From Rhodoferax sp. OV413 (GTDB lineage Bacteria > Pseudomonadota > Gammaproteobacteria > Pseudomonadales > Pseudohongiellaceae), in contig CALQJO020000014.1 of assembly GCA_943330915.2 (NCBI GenBank), positions 1 through 52,679 on the forward strand: 52,679 bases of DNA, written 5' to 3'. Positions 16,503 through 29,500 of the stretch are shown piece by piece; position 1 is the first letter of the stretch, and each line of letters opens with the position of its first letter. Made by a program: the position numbers and the translations under genes. The notes beneath the pieces are model-generated. The model ran no database searches. It saw only the letters and a program-made list of their open reading frames with translations, and was not told the origin of the DNA.

Positions 16503-18089
16503 ATGGCCGCCAACACAACGGCAGTAACCTTCACCAGCGCGCTGGACAGATTTGATCTGCCGGTGTTCCAGCCCGAGTGGGCGAATATACGGCGCGGCAT
16601 TGAAAAAGAAAGTCTGCGGGTAAGCCCGCAAGGCAGGCTGGCGCAGACTGAGCATCCGTTTGCGATGGGTTCTGCGCTGACGCACCCTTACATCACCACC
16701 GACTACTCGGAAGCGCTGATCGAACTGATCACGCCGGTGACGCAATCGGCAGATGAGTGCATTGCATTCTTGACGGACATCCACAAGTTCACCTACGACA
16801 ATCTGCCAGCGGGTGAACGCCTATGGGTGTCGAGCATGCCGTGTTTGCTCGAAGGCGAAGAACAAATTCCGCTGGCGCGGTACGGCAGCTCGAATACCGG
16901 CAAGTTAAAGACGCTGTATCGTGAAGGCCTTGGGCATCGTTATAGCCGCAAGATGCAGACAATTGCGGGCATTCATTACAACTTCTCCATGCCGGAATCT
17001 TTCTGGCAGGACTACCGAGCTGTACTGGGCTCAACAGAGCCTTTGCAGGACTTTCAGACCCGTCATTATTTGCGCCTGATCCGCAATTACCATCGCTACT
17101 CGTGGATGCTGGTCTACCTGTTTGGTGCCTCGCCGGCAGTGTGCAGTTGTTTCACGGCAGGACGTGAGCATGACCTTGAGACACTTGACCAGTTTACGCT
17201 TTACAAACCCTATGCCACCTGTCTGCGCATGGGTGACCTCGGTTACAGAAGCGATGCCCAGCGTGCGATTTACGTGTGCTACAACGATATCAACAACTAT
17301 ATCGACAGCCTTTACTCGGCATTGTCGACCTCTTACCCGGCCTACGAAAATATCGGCCTGGAGAAAGACGGCAGGAAACTGCAGATCAATACCAACCTGC
17401 TGCAACTGGAGAATGAGTTCTACGCGACTATTCGCCCAAAACGTGTTGGCGCAGGCAAGCGACCGCTGCAACTGCTTAAAGAGCAGGGCATTCAGTATGT
17501 AGAAGTGCGGGCGCTGGATCTGAATCCGTTTTTGCCGGTCGGCATCGACAGCGAACAGATACACTTTCTCGATGCGTTTCTGCTTTACTGCCTGCTTGCT
17601 GACAGCCCCTGGTGTGAGCAGTCAGAGTCCTTTGAAAGCGAGCAGAATCTATCGTTAACCGTTAACCGTGGGCGAGAGCCTGGGTTAATGTTGAACCGTC
17701 ACGGTCAACCCATCAGTCTGAAACAATGGGCAACCGAGCTGTTGCGCGAGATGCACTATACGGCCGCCATTCTTGATCACTCACACAGCAGCAAGCGCTT
17801 CAGCGCTGCTGTCAGTGCACAAGCGCTCAAGGCCGATAACCCGGACCTGACACCTTCCGCCCACATTCTGCGACTGATGCGCGAGAACAGCATGCCGTTC
17901 TGCAAGTTTGGCATGCAGGCGTCTGAAAAAACGCTGCAGCACTTCGCACACAGCACCATGGCGGCCGATGTGCAGGCTCACTTTAAGGCAGCCAGCACAC
18001 AGTCGTTGGCCGCGCAGGCACACATCGAAACTCAGGACACCTTGAGCTTTGATGAATACCTTGCGCAGTGGAACAATTACAAGCTTTAG
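16503..18089 (+). CDS. gshA: Glutamate-cysteine ligase
   Basis: A 528-residue gamma-proteobacterial type glutamate-cysteine ligase, catalysing the first step of glutathione synthesis. Characteristic segments are IRRGIEKESLRVSPQG at the N-terminus, TTDYSEALIELITP, and IHYNFSMPESFW. Further on are QLENEFYATIRPKR and VEVRALDLNPF. ATG 16503 is preferred (GGGCGG upstream) over a TTG at 16476. The stop overlaps the convergent dsbB stop by 4 nt. The second enzyme, gshB, is in the same window at 44618. Confidence 0.96.
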   Translation: MAANTTAVTFTSALDRFDLPVFQPEWANIRRGIEKESLRVSPQGRLAQTEHPFAMGSALTHPYITTDYSEALIELITPVTQSADECIAFLTDIHKFTYDNLPAGERLWVSSMPCLLEGEEQIPLARYGSSNTGKLKTLYREGLGHRYSRKMQTIAGIHYNFSMPESFWQDYRAVLGSTEPLQDFQTRHYLRLIRNYHRYSWMLVYLFGASPAVCSCFTAGREHDLETLDQFTLYKPYATCLRMGDLGYRSDAQRAIYVCYNDINNYIDSLYSALSTSYPAYENIGLEKDGRKLQINTNLLQLENEFYATIRPKRVGAGKRPLQLLKEQGIQYVEVRALDLNPFLPVGIDSEQIHFLDAFLLYCLLADSPWCEQSESFESEQNLSLTVNRGREPGLMLNRHGQPISLKQWATELLREMHYTAAILDHSHSSKRFSAAVSAQALKADNPDLTPSAHILRLMRENSMPFCKFGMQASEKTLQHFAHSTMAADVQAHFKAASTQSLAAQAHIETQDTLSFDEYLAQWNNYKL

Positions 18090-18595
18090 CGGCGGAAGCC
18101 CTGGTAAAGACACAGCGCAAACAAACCAATAAAGCCCATCAACGACAACTCGGGGATGGAGAAAATGCCCATAAAACGCCAACTGACTTCCGCACAATTT
18201 CCGTCACCTTTCAGTAGAAAACTCAAGGTATCCATCATCGGAAAATTGTTGAGAACGTAGTTGAAACCAGGGCCACAGGCCGGCACCTGATCTTCTGGCA
18301 GGTAGGTCAGCCAGATCTGGCGGATGGCAAAATAGCTGCCGGTGACACACATGGCTGCAGCGCCCAGCCCGTAATTTCGTCTGCCGATCTGGCCGGGATT
18401 ATGAATGGCTGCTGCCAGACACACCAAACCAGCGAGTACAACAAACACGCGCTGGGTGATACACAGTCCGCAGGGTTGCAACAACATGACGTGCTCCATG
18501 TAGAGCGCCATACCGATGATCAGCACGCTGGCGATAAATATCAGCAAGTTCAGTAAGCGTGAGCCGGGCATCATGTCCAAAAGTCGTGCAATCAT
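18086..18595 (-). CDS. dsbB: Disulfide bond formation protein B
   Basis: A 169-residue inner-membrane protein with four transmembrane helices that reoxidises DsbA and passes electrons to quinone. The first periplasmic loop has the redox pair C42/C45 in PCGLC. The second loop has C107 and C134 (PACGPGFN and GDGNCAEVSW). The arginine in TQRV after the first pair is the conserved quinone-site residue. ATG 18595 has a weak ribosome-binding site. The 225-bp gap upstream (to 18820) shows only a short hairpin-like sequence near 18739-18775. Confidence 0.96.
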   Translation of the reverse strand: MIARLLDMMPGSRLLNLLIFIASVLIIGMALYMEHVMLLQPCGLCITQRVFVVLAGLVCLAAAIHNPGQIGRRNYGLGAAAMCVTGSYFAIRQIWLTYLPEDQVPACGPGFNYVLNNFPMMDTLSFLLKGDGNCAEVSWRFMGIFSIPELSLMGFIGLFALCLYQGFRR

Positions 18596-18820
18596 TGTGT
18601 TGAGTCCTGTTGAGTTCTGTTGCCGGCGCTAACGCCCCCTGACCAGTGCTGCATCTCTGTCCCGCTTGACTGCTGGAAAATGCGCAACTCGAATTCTGGC
18701 AGTATAGGCAGCAGATGGTCAAAAATATCTGACTGAATACCCTCAAAAGCTAAGGGGCTTGTTATCTTTTTGTGTATGCCCGGCCGCTGGCTGCTCCGAG
18801 TGTTTGTCGCCCAGCGCTGA

Positions 18821-22099
<3,279 letters not shown>

Positions 22100-22138
22100 C
22101 CCTCTGGCTGAGCGGTATGTCAGGCGGGCGACCGGGAA

Positions 22139-22169
22139 GCAAAGAAGCACTTGAAACCTGCTTTTTTGC
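22139..22169 (+). terminator. Candidate terminator after hemB
   Basis: GCAAAGAAGCA and TGCTTTTTTGC pair over 11 bp with one G-T wobble and a 9-nt loop, 40 bp after the hemB stop. The T run lies within the right arm, which is less typical. Position supports hemB termination. Confidence 0.5.
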
Positions 22170-22275
22170 CCTTATGATAACCCTTAAGGACAATTCCCCA
22201 ACAACCAGCCGTCATTAAGCCGATTCAGCTTCCCGCCTGTCGCTTACCCTGACATCACATTTAAGGAATGTTGTT

Positions 22276-22602
22276 ATGAGCGACAAAATAGTGCACATCA
22301 CTGATGCAAGTTTTGAACAGGACGTTATCAAGTCCGACACGCCGGTTATGGTCGACTTCTGGGCTGAATGGTGCGGCCCGTGCAAAATGATCGCGCCGGT
22401 ACTTGATGAACTCGCGAACGACTACGCCGGACGACTGAAGATCTGCAAGCTGAATGTGGATTCAAATACCCAGACAGCACCCAAATTCGGCATCCGTGGC
22501 ATACCCACGCTGATCATCTTCAAAAATGGCGAGGTGGCCGGAACCAAAGTTGGCGCACTGTCCAAGTCTCAGTTGGCAGCGTTTATTGACAGCATGATTT
22601 AA
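22276..22602 (+). CDS. trxA: Thioredoxin 1
   Basis: A 108-residue thioredoxin with the active site WCGPCK (C33, C36), the preceding VMVDFWAEW strand and the cis-proline segment [13 protein letters not shown]. It reduces protein disulfides in the cytoplasm. AAGGAA upstream of ATG 22276 serves as the ribosome-binding site. It is followed by rho, the order found in E. coli and many relatives. Confidence 0.98.
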   Translation: MSDKIVHITDASFEQDVIKSDTPVMVDFWAEWCGPCKMIAPVLDELANDYAGRLKICKLNVDSNTQTAPKFGIRGIPTLIIFKNGEVAGTKVGALSKSQLAAFIDSMI

Positions 22603-22644
22603 AGCGTCTTTCTGACGGAAGTTTTCCCCGGAATTCAGCGCGTG

Positions 22645-22669
22645 CCCCCGGAATGTAGTGATTCGGGGG
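22645..22669 (+). terminator. GC-rich hairpin after trxA
   Basis: CCCCCGGAAT and ATTCGGGGG form a 9-bp stem with one bulged G and a 6-nt loop. It lies 43 bp after the trxA stop. No T tract follows, so it may stabilise the trxA mRNA 3' end or act with Rho rather than be a full intrinsic terminator. Confidence 0.55.
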
Positions 22670-22894
22670 TCACACAAAGACACAAATTTTTGTAGACAGT
22701 GGGACACTGAGCAATTATATTCAGCCCAATCCCCGTAAAACGGCGCGGATTCCAGTCTCATACCCGACTGACTTTATCCAAAAATCTAAATCTTTTTAAA
22801 CCGATCGGCACCTCAGCCTGCATCAACAACATCATTGTTATTTCTGGCCTTCGCTGCGTTGCCTGATACAGATTTCCTGTACCCAAACTTTGAC

Positions 22895-22900
22895 TATACT
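22895..22900 (+). promoter_or_regulatory. -10-like hexamer abutting rho start
   Basis: TATACT at 22895-22900 matches the -10 consensus at five of six positions and ends 7 nt before the rho ATG at 22908. No clear -35 is visible. If used, transcription would begin within a base or two of the start codon and the mRNA would be leaderless. Confidence 0.3.
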
Positions 22901-22907
22901 CCAGCCT

Positions 22908-24167
22908 ATGAATTTAACTGATCTGAAAAAGCAACCCATTCCTCAACTGCTTGAAAGAGCACAGGAAATGGGGCTTGAAAACCTCTCCCGCACCCGCAAG
23001 CAAGACATCATTTTTGCCATCCTGAAAAAACACGCTAAAAACGGTGAGGACATCAGTGGTGACGGGGTTCTGGAAATTCTGCAGGATGGATTCGGCTTCC
23101 TGAGATCATCTGATTCATCATACCTGGCAGGCCCCGATGACATTTATGTATCTCCCAGTCAGATTCGCAGATTCAACCTGCGGACGGGCGACACGATTTC
23201 CGGCAAAATTCGCCCCCCAAAAGAAGGTGAGCGTTATTTTGCCCTGCTGAAGATCTCCGAAGTTAACTTTGCAAAACCCGAAAACTCCAAACAAAAAATC
23301 CTCTTCGAAAACCTGACCCCACTGTTCCCGACTGAGCGCCTGCGCCTCGAACTGGGTAACGGCAGCACCGAAGACCTCAGCGCCCGCATCATCGACCTGA
23401 CAGCGCCCATCGGTAAAGGCCAGCGTGGGTTGATTGTATCGCCACCCAAAGCCGGTAAAACCCTGTTGCTGCAGAACATCGCGCAATCGATCACCCGCAA
23501 TAATCCTGAATGTCGCCTGATTGTGTTGCTGATTGATGAACGTCCCGAAGAAGTGACCGACATGCAGCGCTCAGTTCGCGGTGAGGTTGTAGCCAGTACC
23601 TTTGATGAACCGCCAGCCCGTCACGTGCAAGTCGCCGAGATGGTTATTGAGAAGGCCAAGCGCCTTGTCGAACACAAAGAAGACGTGGTTATTCTGCTCG
23701 ACTCGATTACACGTCTGGCACGCGCCTACAACACCATTGTGCCGTCATCCGGCAAAGTGTTGACCGGCGGTGTGGATGCTCATGCGCTTGAACGTCCCAA
23801 GCGTTTTTTTGGTGCGGCACGGAATCTGGAAGAAGGCGGCAGTCTGACGATTATTGCCACCGCGCTGGTTGAAACCGGCTCAAAAATGGACGAAGTGATC
23901 TACGAGGAATTCAAAGGCACGGGCAACATGGAAATCCATCTTGACCGCAAAATTGCCGAGAAACGAATTTATCCGGCCATGAACGTCCGCCGATCCGGCA
24001 CCCGCCGCGAAGAACTGCTGACTGGCGAAGAAGAACTGCAGCGTATGTGGATTCTGCGCAAAATTCTGGCGACCATGGAAGATGTCCAGGCGGCAGAGTT
24101 TATTCTCGACAAACTCAAAGATAGCAAGACCAACGAGGACTTCTTCAACGCCATGAAGAGAAAGTAG
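22908..24167 (+). CDS. rho: Transcription termination factor Rho
   Basis: A 419-residue Rho, exactly the E. coli length when started at ATG 22908 ([10 protein letters not shown]). The N-terminal helical and cold-shock-like RNA-binding domain includes [10 protein letters not shown] and [20 protein letters not shown]. The ATPase core has the P-loop SPPKAGKT (about residues 176-184), Walker [17 protein letters not shown], the Q-loop region and [11 protein letters not shown]. It is a hexameric RNA-DNA helicase that ends transcripts. There is no Shine-Dalgarno sequence before the start. A hairpin terminator follows. Confidence 0.98.
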   Translation: MNLTDLKKQPIPQLLERAQEMGLENLSRTRKQDIIFAILKKHAKNGEDISGDGVLEILQDGFGFLRSSDSSYLAGPDDIYVSPSQIRRFNLRTGDTISGKIRPPKEGERYFALLKISEVNFAKPENSKQKILFENLTPLFPTERLRLELGNGSTEDLSARIIDLTAPIGKGQRGLIVSPPKAGKTLLLQNIAQSITRNNPECRLIVLLIDERPEEVTDMQRSVRGEVVASTFDEPPARHVQVAEMVIEKAKRLVEHKEDVVILLDSITRLARAYNTIVPSSGKVLTGGVDAHALERPKRFFGAARNLEEGGSLTIIATALVETGSKMDEVIYEEFKGTGNMEIHLDRKIAEKRIYPAMNVRRSGTRREELLTGEEELQRMWILRKILATMEDVQAAEFILDKLKDSKTNEDFFNAMKRK

Positions 24168-24470
24168 TAGAAGCTACCTCGGAAGCAAATACTTCGTTGA
24201 AAACGGCCGGCCGATGCTCATTTACGATTTGTAAACTGCGCTCGTCCGGCCGTTTTCGTCTCGTCTTTGCGTCCTCTCTAACGCTTTTGTAGTGTGGTGG
24301 AGAGTGCGTCAAAGAAGTGCAGCGAAATACTTTTATTAATCCTGAGACATAACATCTTATTTTATTTTAAAAGCGTACAACAAACGGCCTGGCACACACG
24401 TTTGACTGCGCTGAAAAAATCCAACAGTGATTGACGATTGCCGTTCTGTAAATAATGAGGAAACCCGCTG
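24168..24470. other. rho-ubiD intergenic region
   Basis: A 303-bp gap holding the rho terminator hairpin (24200-24256). The remainder, to the ubiD start, has no gene; it contains an A+T-rich segment near 24330-24370 that could house the ubiD promoter, but no hexamer pair stands out. Confidence 0.55.
24200..24256 (+). terminator. Rho-gene terminator hairpin
   Basis: AAAACGGCCGG (24200-24210) and CCGGCCGTTTT (24246-24256) are perfect complements and form an 11-bp stem ending in T residues. The 35-nt loop contains a smaller hairpin (TTTAC, GTAAA). It lies 33 bp after the rho stop and is symmetrical. Confidence 0.65.
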
Positions 24471-25934
24471 ATGTCATTTAAAGATCTTCGTGAATTTATT
24501 GCGCTGCTGGAAGCGGAGGGCGAGTTAAAACGCATCACGGTACCCGTAGATCCCAATCTGGAAATCACCGAGATTTGTGACCGTACACTGCGAGCGGGTG
24601 GCCCGGCATTGCTGTTTGAAAATCCCATTGGCTCCAAGGTACCGTTGCTGGGCAATCTGTTTGGCAACACACGGCGCATTGCGCTGGCGATGGGGCAACA
24701 AGATGTGCAGGGGCTGCGTGACGTCGGCAAACTGATGGCGTTTCTGAAAGAGCCAACACCGCCCAAAGGCTGGCGCGATCTTTGGGAAAATCTACCGACC
24801 TGGAAACAAGTGCTGAATATTGCACCGACTGTGCGCAAATCCGCGCCATGCCAGGATGTGGTGATAAATGAACAAGACGTGGATCTCTCCTTTCTGCCCA
24901 TACAAACCTGCTGGCCGGGTGATGCCGGTCCTTTGGTGACATGGCCGCTGGTGATCACACGCGGACCCGAAAAAGACCGCCAGAATTTGGGCATTTATCG
25001 GATGCAAGTGATTGGCAAAAACCGGCTGATCATGCGTTGGTTATCCCATCGTGGTGGCGCGCTGGATTTCAGAGACTGGCAACTCAAGCACCCGGGTGAG
25101 CCATTCCCGGTGTCCATTGCAATTGGTGCTGATCCAGCAACTATTCTGGCCACCGTGACACCGATTCCGGACACCTTGTCCGAATATGCATTTGCCGGCT
25201 TGCTGCGGGGCAGTAAAACCGAGGTGATTCAGTGCCTGACCAATAATCTGCAGGTGCCTGCCAGTGCAGAAATTGTCCTGGAAGGGGTGATTGAAGCAAA
25301 TGATATGGCAGACGAAGGCCCGTTTGGCGACCACACCGGCTATTACAATGAGGTGGATAAATTCCCGGTTTTTACGGTTAAAAAAATCACCCATCGTAAA
25401 GATCCGATTTATCACAGCACGTACACAGGCCGGCCACCGGATGAGCCTGCGATGCTGGGCGTCGCGCTGAACGAAGTATTTGTGCCTTTGCTGCAAAAGC
25501 AGTATCCGGAAATCATTGATTTTTATCTGCCACCGGAAGGTTGTTCTTACCGTCTGGCGATTGTCAGCATCCGCAAACAATACCCAGGCCATGCCAAGCG
25601 GGTGATGATGGGGGTGTGGTCATTTCTGCGGCAGTTTATGTATACCAAGTTTGTGATTGTGACCGATGATGATGTGAATATCCGTGACTGGAATGATGTG
25701 ATCTGGGCAATGACCACGCGTATGGATCCTGCGCGGGATACGGTCCTGATTGAGAACACACCAATTGATTATCTTGATTTTGCATCACCGGTTTCGGGTC
25801 TGGGGTCCAAGATCGGCATGGATGCAACAAACAAGTGGCCGGGTGAAACAACACGTGAGTGGGGCACACCAATTGTGATGGATGCTGCGGTGAAAAAGCG
25901 TGTTGATGAACTCTGGGGTCAGCTTGGTCTGTAA
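24471..25934 (+). CDS. ubiD: 4-hydroxy-3-polyprenylbenzoate decarboxylase
   Basis: A 487-residue UbiD, the prenylated-FMN-dependent decarboxylase of ubiquinone synthesis. It shows the family's core: [20 protein letters not shown] at the N-terminus, [18 protein letters not shown], and [13 protein letters not shown]. Then follow [16 protein letters not shown], containing the catalytic E(x)nR/E region, and [23 protein letters not shown] 24471 follows a GAGGAAACCCGCTG leader. It is convergent with the hem operon; 69 bp separate its stop from the hemY-like stop. Confidence 0.97.
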   Translation: MSFKDLREFIALLEAEGELKRITVPVDPNLEITEICDRTLRAGGPALLFENPIGSKVPLLGNLFGNTRRIALAMGQQDVQGLRDVGKLMAFLKEPTPPKGWRDLWENLPTWKQVLNIAPTVRKSAPCQDVVINEQDVDLSFLPIQTCWPGDAGPLVTWPLVITRGPEKDRQNLGIYRMQVIGKNRLIMRWLSHRGGALDFRDWQLKHPGEPFPVSIAIGADPATILATVTPIPDTLSEYAFAGLLRGSKTEVIQCLTNNLQVPASAEIVLEGVIEANDMADEGPFGDHTGYYNEVDKFPVFTVKKITHRKDPIYHSTYTGRPPDEPAMLGVALNEVFVPLLQKQYPEIIDFYLPPEGCSYRLAIVSIRKQYPGHAKRVMMGVWSFLRQFMYTKFVIVTDDDVNIRDWNDVIWAMTTRMDPARDTVLIENTPIDYLDFASPVSGLGSKIGMDATNKWPGETTREWGTPIVMDAAVKKRVDELWGQLGL

Positions 25935-26003
25935 GATTTTGGATCGTTAGTGGTAGCCGGGCGGCCCTGCAAGGTGGTGCGCTTGCCGTGTGAGTAACTC
26001 AGA

Positions 26004-26255
26004 TCACTTTGTTGCAGTGGTTTGTTTGTCCGCTTTACGGAAAAATCTTGCCGGATTCAGCCAAGCCAACAGCAGGTAGGTCAGCCGGAGCACTATGGTG
26101 GCCACAACGAGCAGTACCAACAGCGCAAACACGCTGGTTTCGAAAGTCCAGTTGCCGTAGGCAATCAGAACATATCCGGGATCATTGGCCAGTTGAAGCG
26201 CCAGAAACAAACCGGCGCCCATGGCCAGCAGGCTGAGTATTAGAATTTTTTTCAC
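26004..26255 (-). CDS. HemY-like protein reduced to N-terminal anchor
   Basis: An 83-residue protein matching only the HemY N-terminal region: hydrophobic helix about 4-22, the signature DPGYVLIAYGNWTFETSV, second helix about 40-66, then a basic tail (FFRKADKQTTATK). HemY proteins are normally about 400 residues, with a TPR-rich C-terminal region after this point that is entirely missing; the following 69 bp to ubiD hold no remnant. It overlaps hemX by 4 nt (ATGA), so it is translationally coupled and probably expressed. Note that this is the TPR-type HemY, not protoporphyrinogen oxidase. Confidence 0.8.
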   Translation of the reverse strand: MKKILILSLLAMGAGLFLALQLANDPGYVLIAYGNWTFETSVFALLVLLVVATIVLRLTYLLLAWLNPARFFRKADKQTTATK

Positions 26256-27487
26256 TCGACGATCTCCTCAACCGCCGGTGCTGACACTGGTGGTACTGAA
26301 CTGATATCGGGAGCAGCTCCTTGCAGCTGCTCAATCAGCGCTCTGGTCGCCGACAGATCCGGAAGATCGATTTGCACACTTTGTACCGAGAGGGCCTGCA
26401 CATTGTCATGCAACTGCACCGCGACTTCACTCTCCTGCATAAAGTAACGCTGCAGCACCGAGGCTACCTGTTGTAACGCATCCTCAAACAACTGCTGATC
26501 GGCCTGAATCACCGCAAATCTGGCCTGATCCAATAGCAGCCGCATTTGCAGTTTGATCAGGCTCTCCTGATCGGACGCCAGAAACTCCAGCGGATTATGC
26601 TCGTTCTGGCGCCATACAAAAATACTACGCAACAAATCCATCACGGCAACCGTCCAGTGTTGCCCTGTCTCTGCAGCGGCCGCCTGATCGCGTGTTGTCC
26701 TCAGTCCTTGTTCGTATGAAGCCTGGCGGGTGCCGGTTACCGAGACTGTTTCCATTGCCGCAGCGAGCTCAGTGACACGCTGCGCCAGCGCCAGTCGATC
26801 CGGAAACTGCAATGACTCCAGTGCAGCAATATCCTGCTGCAGGCTTTGCAGCGCAGTTTGCGCAAGAGGGTCAAGCTGATCGCGCAGCAGTACCAGCACC
26901 GATCGCAATAATTGCAGTGCCGCCTGAGGATTAAATTCAAGCGTCAGCTTGTGTTCTGCAAGGCGCATCAGATAAGCCGCTTCTGCGTTGATCCAGCGTG
27001 TATCGCGTTGCTGCAAACCAGCCACCTGGCGCTGCAATGCAGTAACCAGTACCTGGGTATCCTGCAATTGCCTTTCCAGTCGCTGCTGCAAACCCAGCAA
27101 CCGCTGCTCATCCTGTTGCTCCATAACCTGCAACTCAGACATGGCCTGCTGCAGCGCGCCCGAACTATCCTGCAGCAAAGCAACCTGTGCCTGTAACTCG
27201 TTCTGCATGTCAGCACGTGCTGCAGTCAAGGCCGCATTCAGCTGCTGGTTACTCTCCTGCAAGGACAATAATGATGCTGACTGGCTGACGCTGAATCGTG
27301 TCTGCTGCCAATAAAAGGCGCCAAGTGCGCCACACAAGACAATGACCAGCAACCACAGAACAACCGGGCGCGATGCGCCTGCTGATGCCGCCTGGCGTGT
27401 TTGCGTAAACGCATCATGTGTGGGGCTGGACAAAGTTTCACCGCGGTTAGCTGTTTGCTCGCCTGAATTGTCGTATTCACTTTTCAA
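26252..27487 (-). CDS. hemX: HemX family membrane-anchored protein
   Basis: A 411-residue protein with a short cytoplasmic N-terminus, one transmembrane helix at about 43-62 (VVLWLLVIVLCGALGAFYW) and a long periplasmic helical/coiled-coil region very rich in Gln and Leu (about 70-165), then the conserved HemX part (AEAAYLMRLAEHKLTLEFNP). HemX lies after hemCD in many gammaproteobacteria; its role in heme synthesis is not firmly established, and the old methyltransferase label is doubtful. The start is TTG 27487 with GGAG 9 nt upstream. It lies 62 bp after hemD and overlaps the hemY-like gene. Confidence 0.88.
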   Translation of the reverse strand: MKSEYDNSGEQTANRGETLSSPTHDAFTQTRQAASAGASRPVVLWLLVIVLCGALGAFYWQQTRFSVSQSASLLSLQESNQQLNAALTAARADMQNELQAQVALLQDSSGALQQAMSELQVMEQQDEQRLLGLQQRLERQLQDTQVLVTALQRQVAGLQQRDTRWINAEAAYLMRLAEHKLTLEFNPQAALQLLRSVLVLLRDQLDPLAQTALQSLQQDIAALESLQFPDRLALAQRVTELAAAMETVSVTGTRQASYEQGLRTTRDQAAAAETGQHWTVAVMDLLRSIFVWRQNEHNPLEFLASDQESLIKLQMRLLLDQARFAVIQADQQLFEDALQQVASVLQRYFMQESEVAVQLHDNVQALSVQSVQIDLPDLSATRALIEQLQGAAPDISSVPPVSAPAVEEIVE

Positions 27488-27549
27488 TGCTGTCTACTCC
27501 GTCACCAATGCATCTGTCATCCAACGCTGACATCTGACCAGTCACATGG

Positions 27550-28347
27550 TTAATTCATGTTTGGCTTAATCGTCGGGGCGATAGCCCGCAAGCTGCGGAT
27601 AACTGACATTTCATCAGCACCACCCGCGTTTATCACTATTGTCAGCCCGGCATCAAGCGCCTGTTGACGCACGCGTTCAGAAGGCACTATCAACGCGATA
27701 TTGTCCAGTTGTGAAACATCCTGATGCAACGAGTGCAATAACACCTCAAGAATCTGTGCACTGCTGACGACAACAACATTAATACGTTGATCGCGGATCA
27801 GGTCGCCCACAAAGTCCCGCGAATAATCCGGTGTGTGCCGGTGGTACAGTTCCAGATAGTCAACTGTGGCACCGCGGGCGCGCAGAGTTTCGGCCAATAA
27901 TTCGCGCCCTCCCACGCCTCTGAACAAGGCAATTTTTTTTCCATCGACTTGTTTTAATCCCGTTAGTGCCAGCAGATCTTCACTGGTGACACCCCTGTCA
28001 GACATAACAACCGGCCAGTCAAAGTTCCTCAGCACCTGTGCAGTGCCAGGCCCTACAGCGTACGCGCTTAATCCTTCTGGTAACTGTGGCCAAAAACGAT
28101 CTATCCACTGCATGCCGATTTTTGCGGCATTGGTACTGATAAAAATGGCCGCGTAATAATGATCAAGATTCAGAATACAGGCTTTGATACGCTCACAAAC
28201 GTCAGGGGCGGTGACGGGCTCAATCTCGATCAGTGGTAACTCGCAGGCATGGCCGCCCAGCGCATGAATCGCTGCCACCAGTGCTGCTGACTGAGCCACG
28301 GGTCGCGTCAACAAGACGTTGATATCGGACAGCGCTTTATCACTCAT
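27550..28347 (-). CDS. hemD: Uroporphyrinogen-III synthase
   Basis: A 265-residue two-domain protein that cyclises hydroxymethylbilane with ring D inversion. Although poorly conserved in sequence, it has the expected landmarks: VLLTRPVAQSAALVAAI at the N-terminus, ISTNAAKIGMQ, YAVGPGTAQVLRNFDWPV, and IALFRGVGGRELLAETL, with VVVSSAQILEVLL in the second domain. ATG 28347 is preferred because AGGAG lies 8 nt upstream; earlier GTG and ATG codons at 28371 and 28353 are worse placed. It lies 70 bp downstream of hemC. Confidence 0.93.
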   Translation of the reverse strand: MSDKALSDINVLLTRPVAQSAALVAAIHALGGHACELPLIEIEPVTAPDVCERIKACILNLDHYYAAIFISTNAAKIGMQWIDRFWPQLPEGLSAYAVGPGTAQVLRNFDWPVVMSDRGVTSEDLLALTGLKQVDGKKIALFRGVGGRELLAETLRARGATVDYLELYHRHTPDYSRDFVGDLIRDQRINVVVVSSAQILEVLLHSLHQDVSQLDNIALIVPSERVRQQALDAGLTIVINAGGADEMSVIRSLRAIAPTIKPNMN

Positions 28348-28417
28348 CTGCATCACTCCTGTCAGTGTCACCTAACTCACTGTCATTTCTGCTACTGCAA
28401 CACCTGTCACGGCCCGC

Positions 28418-29350
28418 TCACTGCTGAGCGTACAGTGCCGCAAGAATTTTATCAGCACCCTGTTCCAGCAAATGCTCGGCCGCTCTGATACCCAACTGCT
28501 CTGCATCACGGCGATGTCCACGAATCTCGGTACGCAGCAGTTGTTTCCCATCACTGGATCCCACCAGCCCGCGCAGATGCAGTTCATCACCGTGCAGCTC
28601 AGCAAAACAGGCAATCGGCACCTGACAGCCGCCATTCAGACGTTTGTTTAATGCACGTTCGGCAATTACCCGATCGGCGGTGTCATGGTGGTGCAGGGGT
28701 TTGAGCAGATTGATAATGCGCTGATCGCCCTCACGACACTCAATACCAACTGCACCCTGACCGCCTGCCGGTAACGACAGATCCGTAGGCAAAAATTGTG
28801 CAATGCGCTCACCCAGTTCAAGACGGATCAAACCGGCGGCCGCCAGAATAATGGCATCAAACTCATCGGCATCCAGTTTACCCAGACGTGTGCCGACATT
28901 TCCACGCAGGTCTGCAATGCGTATGTCTGGCCGCACACTGCGCAACTGGCATTGACGGCGCAAACTTGAAGTGCCCACACAAGCACCCAATGGCAGCTCG
29001 TCCAGCGTTTTGAATGTATTGGACACAAAGGCATCACGCGGATCTTCACGAGGACAAATCACTGACAGAAACAGTCCTGCCGGGAATTCCATGGGCACAT
29101 CCTTCATGGAGTGCACCGCCAGATCGGCTTCGCCATCCAGCATGGCAGTTTCCAACTCTTTGACAAACAAGGCCTTGCCACCGACTTTTGCTAATGGCAC
29201 GTCCAGAATTTTGTCGCCCTTGGTGGCAATGCCCACCAGTTCAACAGTCAGTCCGGGATTGCGGGCCAGCAGTGCATCACGCACATAGTCGGCCTGCCAC
29301 AAGGCCAGTGGGCTGCGGCGGGTTGCGATACGGATTACTTCTGAAGCCAT
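28418..29350 (-). CDS. hemC: Porphobilinogen deaminase (hydroxymethylbilane synthase)
   Basis: A 310-residue enzyme that links four porphobilinogens. It starts with [16 protein letters not shown], contains [11 protein letters not shown] (the catalytic aspartate region) and [12 protein letters not shown]. The dipyrromethane cofactor is attached to C242 in [12 protein letters not shown], the same number as in E. coli. ATG 29350 gives the usual N-terminus. First gene of the hemCDXY operon, divergent from argH. Confidence 0.97.
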   Translation of the reverse strand: MASEVIRIATRRSPLALWQADYVRDALLARNPGLTVELVGIATKGDKILDVPLAKVGGKALFVKELETAMLDGEADLAVHSMKDVPMEFPAGLFLSVICPREDPRDAFVSNTFKTLDELPLGACVGTSSLRRQCQLRSVRPDIRIADLRGNVGTRLGKLDADEFDAIILAAAGLIRLELGERIAQFLPTDLSLPAGGQGAVGIECREGDQRIINLLKPLHHHDTADRVIAERALNKRLNGGCQVPIACFAELHGDELHLRGLVGSSDGKQLLRTEIRGHRRDAEQLGIRAAEHLLEQGADKILAALYAQQ

Positions 29351-29441
29351 AACCTGTCCATTTTTTTTACGATTGATTATAAGAACCTGACGGCATTCTA
29401 CGCCAAAAGCACCCCGAATGTGGCACGGCTTCTCGCGCACA

Positions 29442-29470
29442 TTCGCCGGTTCACGGGCACATGGTATACT
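29442..29470 (+). promoter_or_regulatory. argH promoter with extended -10
   Basis: TGGTATACT (29462-29470) is an extended -10 element with hexamer TATACT. A weak -35 (TTCGCC, 29442-29447) lies 17 bp upstream of it. It is 30 bp before the argH ATG and in the divergent gap with hemC. Confidence 0.5.
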
Positions 29471-29500
29471 CCGCCGCGTTTTCAACTGCAGGTAACTACC

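Larger units (their letters stand above)
22603..22907. other. trxA-rho intergenic region
   Basis: This 305-bp gap contains no gene. It has a strong hairpin (22645-22669) soon after trxA and a -10-like hexamer (22895-22900) almost touching rho. In E. coli the equivalent region is a leader subject to Rho autoregulation. I see no leader peptide of the E. coli rhoL type here. Confidence 0.6.

Noticed and set aside
24362-24994. 210-codon minus-strand frame over the ubiD start
   Set aside because: UbiD N-terminal motifs on the plus strand explain the sequence.
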